Shown here one piece after another: positions 8,512 to 15,800 of a DNA stretch of 19,857 nucleotides. The translations under genes and the position numbers were made by a program. The notes beneath the pieces were generated by a model. The model was not told the origin of the DNA, did no database searches, and saw only the letters and a program-made list of their open reading frames with translations. Numbering within the stretch: position 1 is the first letter of the stretch; each line of letters starts with the position of its first letter. Source of the stretch: an uncultured Clostridia bacterium (GTDB taxonomy: Bacteria > Bacillota > Clostridia > Christensenellales > DTU072); the NCBI GenBank assembly GCA_934296355.1, contig CAKRAY010000013.1, forward strand, positions 1-19,857, written 5' to 3'.

Positions 8512-9688
8512 GCCATCTTGCGATATCGATAATTCTTATACCTTCAAATTGAGTTTCGGGATGTTTTGTACGCGCTATAATGATTTTCGGGTATGCGTCC
8601 CTGATTGCAAGAAGCGGGGTGACTTCGCGATTTAATGTGGATTCTCTACTTATATCGTCGGAAACTTGAATGTAAGTTTTCGCGCCGTCTTTAACGGCGA
8701 CGAAATCCACTTCTTTATCGTTAATTTGTCCTATATATACTTCAAACCCTCTACGTAATAGTTCGATCGCAACGATGTTTTCGTATAAATGTCCGTAATC
8801 GGCGTTTTTAGTACCGATAATTGCATAACGAAAAGAAAGGTCGGCGAGATAATATTTTTTGTCCGATTCTAAATATCTTTTTCCCTTTACGTCATATCTT
8901 TTGAACGGATAAAACAGAAAACTACGACAAAGATAATCTATATATGCGCCACATGTTTTATCATTTGTCTTATATGTGTTCGAAGTGAGAGTATTGGCAA
9001 TATTTCTTACGGAGGTTTTACTGCCGACGTTATCCATAAGAAAATCAACAATCATATTCAGCAAATCTTCGTTTTCGATTTTGAACTTAGTTACAATATC
9101 TTTTGTTATAGTAGTACGCACAATTCCCGCCAAATATTTTTTTGCGTCCGACGGGTTATTGTAAAGATATGAACCTGCCATACCGCCGGCGGAAACATAT
9201 TTATCGAAGGCAACGTCGATATCGTCTTGCGGATAGTATAAAAGATACTCTGAAAACGAGAACGGATAAAGACTGATTTCGAACACTCTCCCGCCAAAGA
9301 GAGTGGCTAAATCGCTTGACAACAAAAAGGCGTTAGATCCGGTTAAAAAGATATTGAAACGCTCTTCTTCATATAAACTGTTGATTACGTTTTCGAAATC
9401 GGCGCAAAGTTGGACTTCGTCGATAAATAAAAAGTTTTCCTTTTCGACAATATAGTGCGCGTCGATATAATCGTATAATGCATCGCCGTTTTTGAGAGAT
9501 TGAAATTCTTTTAAGTTCAATTTTATGCGAATTATATTGTTTTCGGGCTGTTTTTGCACATAAGCGATAAAAGCGTCCATCAACTTGGACTTACCCGAAC
9601 GGCGAATACCCGTAATAACCTTTATATCGGGCGTATTCATAACATTTATCAACTGTTGCAAATACGTTTTTCTTTCTATAAGCTTCAT
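8495..9688 (-). CDS. AAA+ family ATPase with DUF4143 C-terminal domain
   Basis: This 397-residue protein has the standard layout of the widespread AAA-14/DUF4143 family. The ATPase domain carries Walker A GIRRSGKS (27-34), Walker B FLFIDEVQ (86-93, acidic pair 90-91) and a sensor-like FLTGSNA (114-120). The DUF4143 part (about 200-397) resembles a PD-(D/E)XK fold, with KEVDFVAV then YIQVS, where the usual nuclease ExK is replaced by IQV, as is normal in this family. The biological role is unknown; such genes are often multicopy and accessory. AGGTG lies seven bases before the ATG. It has a perfect promoter inside a palindromic repeat that recurs over its stop codon. Codon choice looks more A/T-rich than its neighbours, hinting at separate ancestry. 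Confidence 0.88.
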   Translation of the reverse strand: MKLIERKTYLQQLINVMNTPDIKVITGIRRSGKSKLMDAFIAYVQKQPENNIIRIKLNLKEFQSLKNGDALYDYIDAHYIVEKENFLFIDEVQLCADFENVINSLYEEERFNIFLTGSNAFLLSSDLATLFGGRVFEISLYPFSFSEYLLYYPQDDIDVAFDKYVSAGGMAGSYLYNNPSDAKKYLAGIVRTTITKDIVTKFKIENEDLLNMIVDFLMDNVGSKTSVRNIANTLTSNTYKTNDKTCGAYIDYLCRSFLFYPFKRYDVKGKRYLESDKKYYLADLSFRYAIIGTKNADYGHLYENIVAIELLRRGFEVYIGQINDKEVDFVAVKDGAKTYIQVSDDISRESTLNREVTPLLAIRDAYPKIIIARTKHPETQFEGIRIIDIARWLISQN

Positions 9689-9707
9689 ATCATTTCACCT
9701 CGGTATG

Positions 9708-9736
9708 ATTATATATTACTTCGCAATTTTTGTCAA
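9708..9736 (-). promoter_or_regulatory. Consensus promoter of the ATPase gene, embedded in the repeat
   Basis: On the minus strand TTGACA (9731-9736) and TATAAT (9708-9713) are separated by exactly 17 bases, full consensus. The -35 falls on the inner edge of one palindrome arm and that arm fills most of the spacer. A protein bound to the palindrome, or a cruciform, would block RNA polymerase, so the repeat could act as an operator. Confidence 0.85.
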
Positions 9737-9756
9737 ACCTAAAAATTGCGAAATAA
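9716..9756. repeat. 41-base palindromic repeat, copy 2 (promoter side of ATPase gene)
   Basis: Arms TTACTTCGCAATTTTT (9716-9731) and AAAAATTGCGAAATAA (9741-9756) pair at 15 of 16 positions around a nine-base centre. Compared with copy 1 (8471-8511) it is an ungapped direct repeat, 34 of 41 identical, with the same outer width. Differences cluster in the centre and at one arm position. The two copies start 1245 bases apart and bracket the ATPase gene. Confidence 0.88.
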
Positions 9757-9821
9757 GTATGGTGTTGAAAGATTGTTTTTCCGAAATATCTTTTACAAGG
9801 CGAGTTTATTTTTTATAGGTT

Positions 9822-9850
9822 TTGACTTTTTTTAACAACTGTGGTATTAT
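9822..9850 (+). promoter_or_regulatory. Promoter of the SLOG gene leader
   Basis: TTGACT (9822-9827), 17 bases, TATTAT (9845-9850). The predicted transcript start, about 9855-9857, coincides with the first base of the 13-bp closing stem of the leader. Confidence 0.75.
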
Positions 9851-9855
9851 ACAAA

Positions 9856-10021
9856 CGCTAAACTCATCTGAATAAGTCAAGTACAACTTGTTGGCACATA
9901 CTATCTTGGTAGTGGTATGCGTCTTTATTCATAAGTCAACTTGTTGTACTTTGGATGGGTTTAGCGGCTTGGATGCATATACTACGGGTGTTGCATCTGA
10001 TGCGGCACCCTTATTTTTTTT
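9856..10021 (+). ncRNA. Structured 5' leader of the SLOG gene; candidate riboswitch or attenuator of unrecognised class
   Basis: The 5' end can form a closing stem of 13 pairs, 9856-9868 with 9954-9966 (one G-U). Inside, AAGTACAAC (9879-9887) pairs with GTTGTACTT (9943-9951); after a TT/TT internal loop, GTTG (9890-9893) pairs with CAAC (9937-9940). A small hairpin CATAC/GTATG (9897-9901, 9915-9919) lies in the interior. TGAATAA (9869-9875) could also pair with TTATTCA (9925-9931) inside the loop, which would make a pseudoknot. An intrinsic terminator follows at 9986-10021, and GATGCA (9972-9977) can pair with TGCATC (9992-9997) instead, a possible antiterminator. I do not recognise it as a known riboswitch, T-box or tRNA-like element. 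Ligand or effector is unknown. Confidence 0.65.
9986..10021 (+). terminator. Intrinsic terminator in the SLOG leader
   Basis: An 11-bp stem (9986-9996 with 10000-10010, arms GGGTGTTGCAT and ATGCGGCACCC, including two G-U pairs) with a CTG loop is followed by TTATTTTTTTT. It sits between the promoter and the ribosome site of the SLOG gene, so full-length transcription requires readthrough, the hallmark of attenuation. Confidence 0.8.
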
Positions 10022-10038
10022 ATCGGGAGATATACGGT

Positions 10039-10593
10039 TTGAAATGTAAAAGTTGCTCTTTTTTCGGGCATAGGGAAATCGAAGAATCGGAAGGTTTGGA
10101 AGAAAGACTGTTCGAGGTTATAGAAAGTTTAATAAATAACGGCGTTACGACTTTTTTGTTCGGTTCGCGTAGCGAGTTTGACGCGCTTTGCCATAGCGTG
10201 GTAACAAAGTTGCGGGAAAAGTACCCCGAGGTTACGCGCGTTGCTTACGACACGAAAAGCGAGTGTTCTACGCTTGAAGAAAACCGAGCCGAATTGGAAA
10301 AATCGTATTCCGAGTTCCTTAAACGCGAAGTTTCGCTACTTGGATACGAACAAGTGATTAAACCGGATAAAGTATGGAAAACCGGCAAAGCGAGTTATGT
10401 GGAACGCAATCAGGCTATGATAAACGACAGCGATTATTGCGTGGTTTATTATAATGAAAACTACACGCCGAAACAACGCCTTGTTTCCGATAAAAGCGTT
10501 AGCGGAATATGGACGAGCAATAAGAGCGGCACGTTCTTAGCGTATAAGTACGCTTTGCAAAAGAAAAAAGAGATAATTAACGTTTTTATGTAA
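10039..10593 (+). CDS. SLOG-superfamily (DUF1273-like) nucleotide-binding protein
   Basis: A protein of about 184 residues with a Rossmann-like SLOG fold. The N-terminus CKSCSFFGHRE matches the CxFxGHR start of the DUF1273/YpsA-like group. Further family features are the FLFGSRSEFD segment, YVERNQAMINDSDYCVVYY and SGTFLAYKYA, together the usual nucleotide- or sugar-phosphate-binding pocket. Cysteines 3 and 6 (CxxC) are an extra. The frame is open back to an ATG at 9955, but that lies in the closing stem of the leader and has no ribosome site. TTG at 10039 has GGGAG nine bases upstream and gives the family N-terminus. SLOG proteins are proposed to sense or process nucleotide signals, some in phage defence or stress; this one's role is unknown. 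Confidence 0.8.
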   Translation: MKCKSCSFFGHREIEESEGLEERLFEVIESLINNGVTTFLFGSRSEFDALCHSVVTKLREKYPEVTRVAYDTKSECSTLEENRAELEKSYSEFLKREVSLLGYEQVIKPDKVWKTGKASYVERNQAMINDSDYCVVYYNENYTPKQRLVSDKSVSGIWTSNKSGTFLAYKYALQKKKEIINVFM

Positions 10594-10595
10594 AA

Positions 10596-10648
10596 GACCG
10601 CTAACGGTTCGCCCTCAAAAAGCGACTTATGTTAGCAGTCATTTTTTA
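10596..10648 (+). terminator. Terminator of the SLOG gene
   Basis: GACCGCTAAC (10596-10605) pairs with GTTAGCAGTC (10631-10640) with a single mismatch, just after the stop codon, and is followed by ATTTTTTATATTTTT. The loop is long (25 bases). Confidence 0.7.
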
Positions 10649-10684
10649 TATTTTTCACACTATGCCGTCCGTCGAACGGCGATA

Positions 10685-10719
10685 AAAAACGTTCGATTTA
10701 CGCGAAGAAAAACGTTTTT
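10685..10719 (-). terminator. Possible weak terminator of the lipoprotein gene
   Basis: AAAAACGT (10685-10692) and ACGTTTTT (10712-10719) can pair; read leftward the 3' arm is itself T-rich. It overlaps the lipoprotein stop codon at 10718-10720 and has a 19-base loop, so it is only a tentative call. Confidence 0.3.
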
Positions 10720-11548
10720 ATTTCGTTGCCGAGAATTCTTTCAGTATGTAAGTCAGGTTGTTTTCCGTGATTTGTACGGGAATTTTATTGCTTTTGATTA
10801 TCGAATAATCGCCGTAAGAAGTTTCGCTTTGATAATAGTAAGCGTACATGGGCGCGCCTACGGGAGTTTCCGTTCTGGTAATCGCCACTTGCGTACATTC
10901 GAGGGTGTCGCTACCGAAAAAGTCCGTGCCTACGGCAACGGCGGCTTTCGTGGAAGTAACCTTAGAAGCCAGTTTGATTACTTCGTCGCTAAACGGGTCG
11001 GCTACGGTTATGGAAGAGGGAACGTTAGATAGGTCGTAACAACGGATATAGAAATAAATGTATTCTTCATCGGTATATCCCGACGCGCCTACTTTCAAAT
11101 CGCCCGATTTGTTTTTACTTTCGTCGTTCGGATAGGTGATTTCGTAAGAATACTTTTTGCCGTCGTGTTTCGCTTTCAAAACGTAATTGTTTTTTTCGTT
11201 TTTGAGGTCCGTGAAGTTCTTTTCATAACAAAGCACCGTTTGAGTTTTGGCGTAAAAAACGGTTTTATATTCGCAAACGTCGGTTTTTTTGCCTTCTACG
11301 GTTACTTTCGCGTTAGCGTCTGCGCTTATCGCTTTGTCCGCGTCGGTAAGGTTGGACGTGGTGGTAAATTTCGCTTCTCCGACTTTGACACGCACTTCGC
11401 CGATTGCGGTGTCGTATACGTCGTACGCGATAACTTCGTTATTCGCCCACGCTCTGCTTATAGGCGTTGCTGAATTGTTGCAGGCGGTAAGCATGCAAAT
11501 CGTCGCGATCAGTACGAGAATTAACGATAAAAGTATGGTTTTTTTCAT
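10718..11548 (-). CDS. Putative lipoprotein of unknown function
   Basis: This 276-residue protein opens with a lipoprotein signal: KK, a hydrophobic stretch, then the lipobox LTAC with the acylated cysteine at residue 23, followed by NNSATP. The mature part is beta-rich, with many Thr, Val, Lys and Tyr and no domain I recognise; it should sit on the outer face of the cytoplasmic membrane. GAGG lies eight bases before the ATG, and a good promoter (11582-11610) gives a short leader. It diverges from the exonuclease gene and faces the SLOG gene. It may be a lineage-restricted surface or binding lipoprotein, but nothing in the sequence fixes a ligand. Confidence 0.8.
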   Translation of the reverse strand: MKKTILLSLILVLIATICMLTACNNSATPISRAWANNEVIAYDVYDTAIGEVRVKVGEAKFTTTSNLTDADKAISADANAKVTVEGKKTDVCEYKTVFYAKTQTVLCYEKNFTDLKNEKNNYVLKAKHDGKKYSYEITYPNDESKNKSGDLKVGASGYTDEEYIYFYIRCYDLSNVPSSITVADPFSDEVIKLASKVTSTKAAVAVGTDFFGSDTLECTQVAITRTETPVGAPMYAYYYQSETSYGDYSIIKSNKIPVQITENNLTYILKEFSATK

Positions 11549-11581
11549 TACTTCGACCTCTTTTTTACTATATATGTACTT

Positions 11582-11610
11582 AGTATAATTATATCTTTAC
11601 AAAAAGTCAA
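11582..11610 (-). promoter_or_regulatory. Promoter of the lipoprotein gene
   Basis: On the minus strand TTGACT (11605-11610), 17 bases, TATACT (11582-11587). It lies back to back with the exonuclease promoter at 11617-11645, only six bases separating the two -35 boxes, so the two genes may compete or share an activator. Confidence 0.7.
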
Positions 11611-11616
11611 ACGAAA

Positions 11617-11645
11617 TTGACTTATCGCGCGGTATATGATAGACT
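11617..11645 (+). promoter_or_regulatory. Probable promoter of the exonuclease gene
   Basis: TTGACT (11617-11622), 17 bases, TAGACT (11640-11645). The -10 matches four of six consensus bases. It ends directly against the ATG at 11646, so that ATG would not be in the mRNA, supporting the later start at 11682. Confidence 0.5.
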
Positions 11646-11681
11646 ATGTGTACGATAACGAAAGAGGACGAGAAGACTATT

Positions 11682-12734
11682 TTGAAGTATCTGTTTTTCG
11701 ATATAGAGGCCAGCGAGGGTAAGAGTATTTGCAGTTTCGGCTACGTTATATGCGACGAGGCTTTTGTCGTAGAACAAAAAAAAGACATTCTTATAAACCC
11801 GCAAGCGCGTTTTTGTACTAAACCTCATAAAAAAACCGAGGGCGAAAAACACGTCGGTATCGACCTCGCGTATCCGGAAGAAGTTTTTTATTCTCAACCC
11901 GCTTTCGATAAGTTATACTCGAAAATAAAAAATATCGTCGAAGATAAAGACATTTTCGTCGTCGGTTTTGCGCATATAAACGACGCGCGATACCTAAAAG
12001 TCGCGTGCGAAAGATATAATAAGCCGTACATAAATTATCGATTTTTCGATTTGCAACACGCATACGGACGGTATAAAGAAGAAAAGGACCAGTACTCGCT
12101 CGAACGCGTGATGGAAGAACTCGGCGTAAAAAACGATTCTCTCGTCTTGCATAAAAGCGACGACGACGCCTTGCTTTCCATGCTCGCTACCAAGGCTTTT
12201 TGCCAAAAACTCGGCGTAACGATACAAGAACTTATCGCAAGGTTTCCCGCGTCTTGCGGCGAAACGAGAGAGGGAATAATATATTCGGGCGGCGTGGACG
12301 TTTCCGTCAAGAAACCCAATGTCTCCGCGCTCGCTTCTTATGCGGTGATTTCTTACGGCAAGAAACTCAAAACGTCGCTCGTTAACGACGCGCTTAGCGG
12401 TAAACGTTTTTGCTTTTGCAGCGGTTTTTTGAAAAAAGAACCCGTCGAAGCGGTAATGGATATTTGCTATATTTGCTGCCACGGCGGCAAGTTCTCCACC
12501 GACGTAAATAAGTGCGATTATTTCCTTGCGTTTTGCGAACATTCGAATTCGCCCGCCGACAAATACAACGTGGCGGCGGAACTTATAAAACGCGGCGCGA
12601 ATATCCGCGTTCTCGATAAAACTTCGTTCCACTCTTTGTTAGGCGTTACGCAAAACGACATTAACGAGTTTTCGGCTCTCAAAACATACAAAATAAGAAC
12701 CCGAATCGAGGGTATTTTATCGCAAAAAGATTGA
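11682..12734 (+). CDS. DEDDh-type 3'-5' exonuclease with C-terminal BRCT domain
   Basis: A protein of about 350 residues. The N-terminal exonuclease domain (about 1-175) has motif I FFDIEAS, motif II near VGFAHINDARYL and motif III HKSDDDALL, the DEDDh pattern of DNA polymerase III epsilon/RNase T relatives that trim DNA or RNA 3' ends with two metals. The C-terminal part (SGKRFCFCSGFL, then CCHGGKFSTDVNKCDYFLAF and GANIRVLDKTSF) reads as a BRCT domain, typical of repair proteins. An upstream in-frame ATG exists at 11646, but the promoter -10 touches it; starting at TTG 11682 gives MKYLFFDIEAS, the normal family N-terminus, with GAGG 14 bases upstream. The substrate is not deducible. Confidence 0.75.
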   Translation: MKYLFFDIEASEGKSICSFGYVICDEAFVVEQKKDILINPQARFCTKPHKKTEGEKHVGIDLAYPEEVFYSQPAFDKLYSKIKNIVEDKDIFVVGFAHINDARYLKVACERYNKPYINYRFFDLQHAYGRYKEEKDQYSLERVMEELGVKNDSLVLHKSDDDALLSMLATKAFCQKLGVTIQELIARFPASCGETREGIIYSGGVDVSVKKPNVSALASYAVISYGKKLKTSLVNDALSGKRFCFCSGFLKKEPVEAVMDICYICCHGGKFSTDVNKCDYFLAFCEHSNSPADKYNVAAELIKRGANIRVLDKTSFHSLLGVTQNDINEFSALKTYKIRTRIEGILSQKD

Positions 12735-12745
12735 CGCAGTCTTTT
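12725..12745 (+). terminator. Possible weak terminator at the end of the exonuclease gene
   Basis: AAAAGATTG (12725-12733) pairs with CAGTCTTTT (12737-12745) through nine bases including one G-U, with a three-base loop. It overlaps the stop codon (12732-12734) and lacks a long T tail. Confidence 0.35.
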
Positions 12746-12788
12746 CAATACGTATTTTTCTCTCTACAAAAAATGTAAAACTTTTATC

Positions 12789-12817
12789 TTGCAATACGCG
12801 CTCGTGTATGATATAAT
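12789..12817 (+). promoter_or_regulatory. Promoter of the large surface protein gene
   Basis: TTGCAA (12789-12794), 17 bases ending TGA, TATAAT (12812-12817). It has the same -35, spacer and extended -10 as the queT promoter. The ribosome site GGAG (12846-12849) is ten bases from the ATG. Confidence 0.75.
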
Positions 12818-12859
12818 AAAATAAATATTTATTTTTGATATTTACGGAGCGAGTGACTT

Positions 12860-15800
12860 ATGGGAAAGAGTGAAGCGATGAAAAAGGCGACGAAAAAAGC
12901 GGTGGCGAAGGTAGCGATATTCGTTTTTCTTATCGTCGTTTTGACGTTCGCAACGCTCTTTACCGCCGAAATTCAAGCGTTTGCGGAAGGCGATTTGGAG
13001 CATTCTCTTACGGTCGATAGCGATTGGAAATACGAGTTTTACGATTTCGAGCCGACGTTTAGCGTAGGAACTTTTTACGGAAAAAACGCGGCGCGCTACG
13101 CTTTGCTTGGCGGTAAAGAAGAAGAATATTCGGTCACGGCGACGATGACGAGCGAGAATCTCGGACTTGCGGATAACGAGTACGAGTTGTCGCTTTTTTA
13201 TTTTACCGAGCAAAGGAGCGAAACGCCCAACGAGTTGACCGCGTATTACAGCGAGGACGGCAATCGTTTTTTCAAGGCGGGTACTCTTTCTTGCGCGGGT
13301 AACGGCTCGGGCGAAAAGATTTGGACGCAAGGAAAACTCTCTTTTTCGGGCAAGCCGAACTATTTAAGATTCGAGTTTACCGTTTATTATTGTGACTCCG
13401 ACGAAGATAAAGGCTTGTATTTGTCGCTTGACGATATCGAATTAACGGCGATTTCGACGACGACGGGCGCAAGTTTCGACGCGTCCGTAGCGGGAGAGTA
13501 TTTTTACACGGGCAAAGAGATTACGCCCGTTATTAACGTGACTACCGACTTCGACGGATATTACTACTATAAAGTCGAAGCTTTTAAGGACGGAAAACTC
13601 GCGACGATAGCGGACGCCGGCGATTACGAATTGAAAATAACGTATTTCAACAAAGCGAATAAAGTTCTCGAAACTCAAACGAAAAACTTGACGGTCAAAC
13701 CCGAAACGCTGACTTTGGAAGGAAGTTCTCTCGAGTATTTGGCTAACGAAAAATACGTCGTCGTCACGAATTGTCTTTTTACCGACGTTAAAGGCAGAAC
13801 GGTAGACATATCGGAAACCGGCGCGGACAAAACGCTCGTTATCGATTCCGACGGTTACGCCGCGATAAGCGTACCCGCGGGCAATTTCAAAAATTACGAG
13901 TATAAGTTCGTTGCGGAAAACAAGAGCGAAAACTCTTATCTCGTTTACGTCGAAGACGGAGCGCATACGGAGATTTACGACGGCGAGGAAAAAACCGCGC
14001 TTAAATACGTCAGATTTTTCGATTCCTACGACCCCGAAACCAAAACTTACGGCTATACTTCCAATTCGGTCAGCGTGGAGTACGAGGACGAAAACGGCAA
14101 TAAAAATAAGCCCCTGAACGCGGGCGAATATACGTTTACTTTTGCTTACGGCGGCAAGAAAATCACCGGCGCGATGACGATAGAACCGATAACGCTTACC
14201 CGCGGAACGATTACGAACATTTCGGAGTTTTTTAAGAACTACGACGGTACGGACGCGGTTTATCTCGATTCGGGCGTTTTACCCGAAGCGAGTTTAGTAG
14301 GCGCGATAGACGATATAGGCATGGAGTTCGAGCGACTTCGCTACCTGAAAACTTCGGGTCGCAGTAAGGTTGCGCCCGTCAATGCGAAACTTACGGGAGA
14401 CGCGGCGAAAAATTACGTTATCGCCGACGAGTTCCGTTTTGAAAACGCGGCGAAAATCGGCGCGACGAGGCTTATTTGGTACGACAAGAGAGATTCGGCG
14501 AACGACGTTCTGGCATTGTCCGATAAGGTTTACGACGGAACGAACTCGGTCGCCATATTGAACGAGGGCAATGGCGCGCTGTCCATGTACGGTTTGGGCG
14601 AATACAAAGTAAGTTATTCCGACGTGGGCGCGACGATAAAAGACGTAAATTGCGGCAAACGCGAAGTGGAGTTTACTTTGACTAATTACAGGCTATACGG
14701 AATGTACTTGCCGAACGTTATTTCGGAACTTAACGCGTCTATAAACGTTTTGCCGTGCGAACTGAAAGCGAAACCCGCCGCGTATACGGGCGAAAACAAG
14801 GTTTTCGACGGAACCGCCGCAAGTAGCGTCAAAATCACTGCGCTTACGTTCGAGAACGTACCCGACAACGGCGACGGATTGGAAACCTATTTGAGTTACA
14901 AAAACTACTCGATAAGGTACGAGGGCGCGGAATACGACTATGCGGACGCGGGCGAGCGCGCGATTACGATAAAGAACGTCGAGTTGTACGACGCGAACGC
15001 GGAGAGCGATAAAGTATTAAGGAACTACGTGATACCGACCGTTACCGTTCCCGGCAGTATCGAAGCGGCGCAGATAGAGATACTCAGCGAGTCGTTTACG
15101 GTTTTCGAGGGCGAGGCTTTGCCCGAACCGCAAACCGATTCCGCGGTAAGCGGCATTTTCAAAATGACGATTTTCGGGACGAGAAGCGACGCGGAAAACG
15201 GCGTTAACGCTTTGGACGCGGCTACGCTCGTTAAAGGCGACTACTTCGTCAGAGCGCAATGCACGGACGACAACTATAAGTTAAAAAGCGGCGAATATAA
15301 GATTATCGAATTAAAAGTCAATAAAGTGGGCGATAAAGAAGCGCAGTACGTCGAGATAGGCAATACGGAAATATCGCTTACCGAAGCGAACAGAGTTCTC
15401 GTTGGCGGCGAACTTTATATCGGCGCGTATTCGAGAAAGGAAAACGGCGCGAAAATCGATTTGCCGATAGTTTACCGCATAGTGAGCGGCAACTGTTCCG
15501 TAGATAAAAACGGTAAAATCACCGTTACGTCCGCGGGAAGTTTCGTTATCGGCGTAACTTGCGAAGGCGGCGAGAAGTTTGACGCCGCGACGGAAAGGAC
15601 GATCGAGTTTTTGGCGTTGGAAGGCGAATTGACCGCAACCGCGTTGACGGATAAATATAAAATCGGGGAGAACTTGCCCGACGTTAACGGAAAATCGAGA
15701 GTTTATTACGGTTCGGACGAAGTAACGGCGAGTTTTGCCGCGCCCGAAGGTAAAATAGCATACGGAGCGAACCGTTACGAATACTACGTTACCGTTTCCG

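Noticed and set aside
9856..10021. T-box leader, retron msr-msd RNA or tRNA-like element.
   Set aside because: There is no UGGNACC T-box sequence, no reverse transcriptase gene nearby, and no cloverleaf or CCA end; the downstream gene is not amino-acid related.
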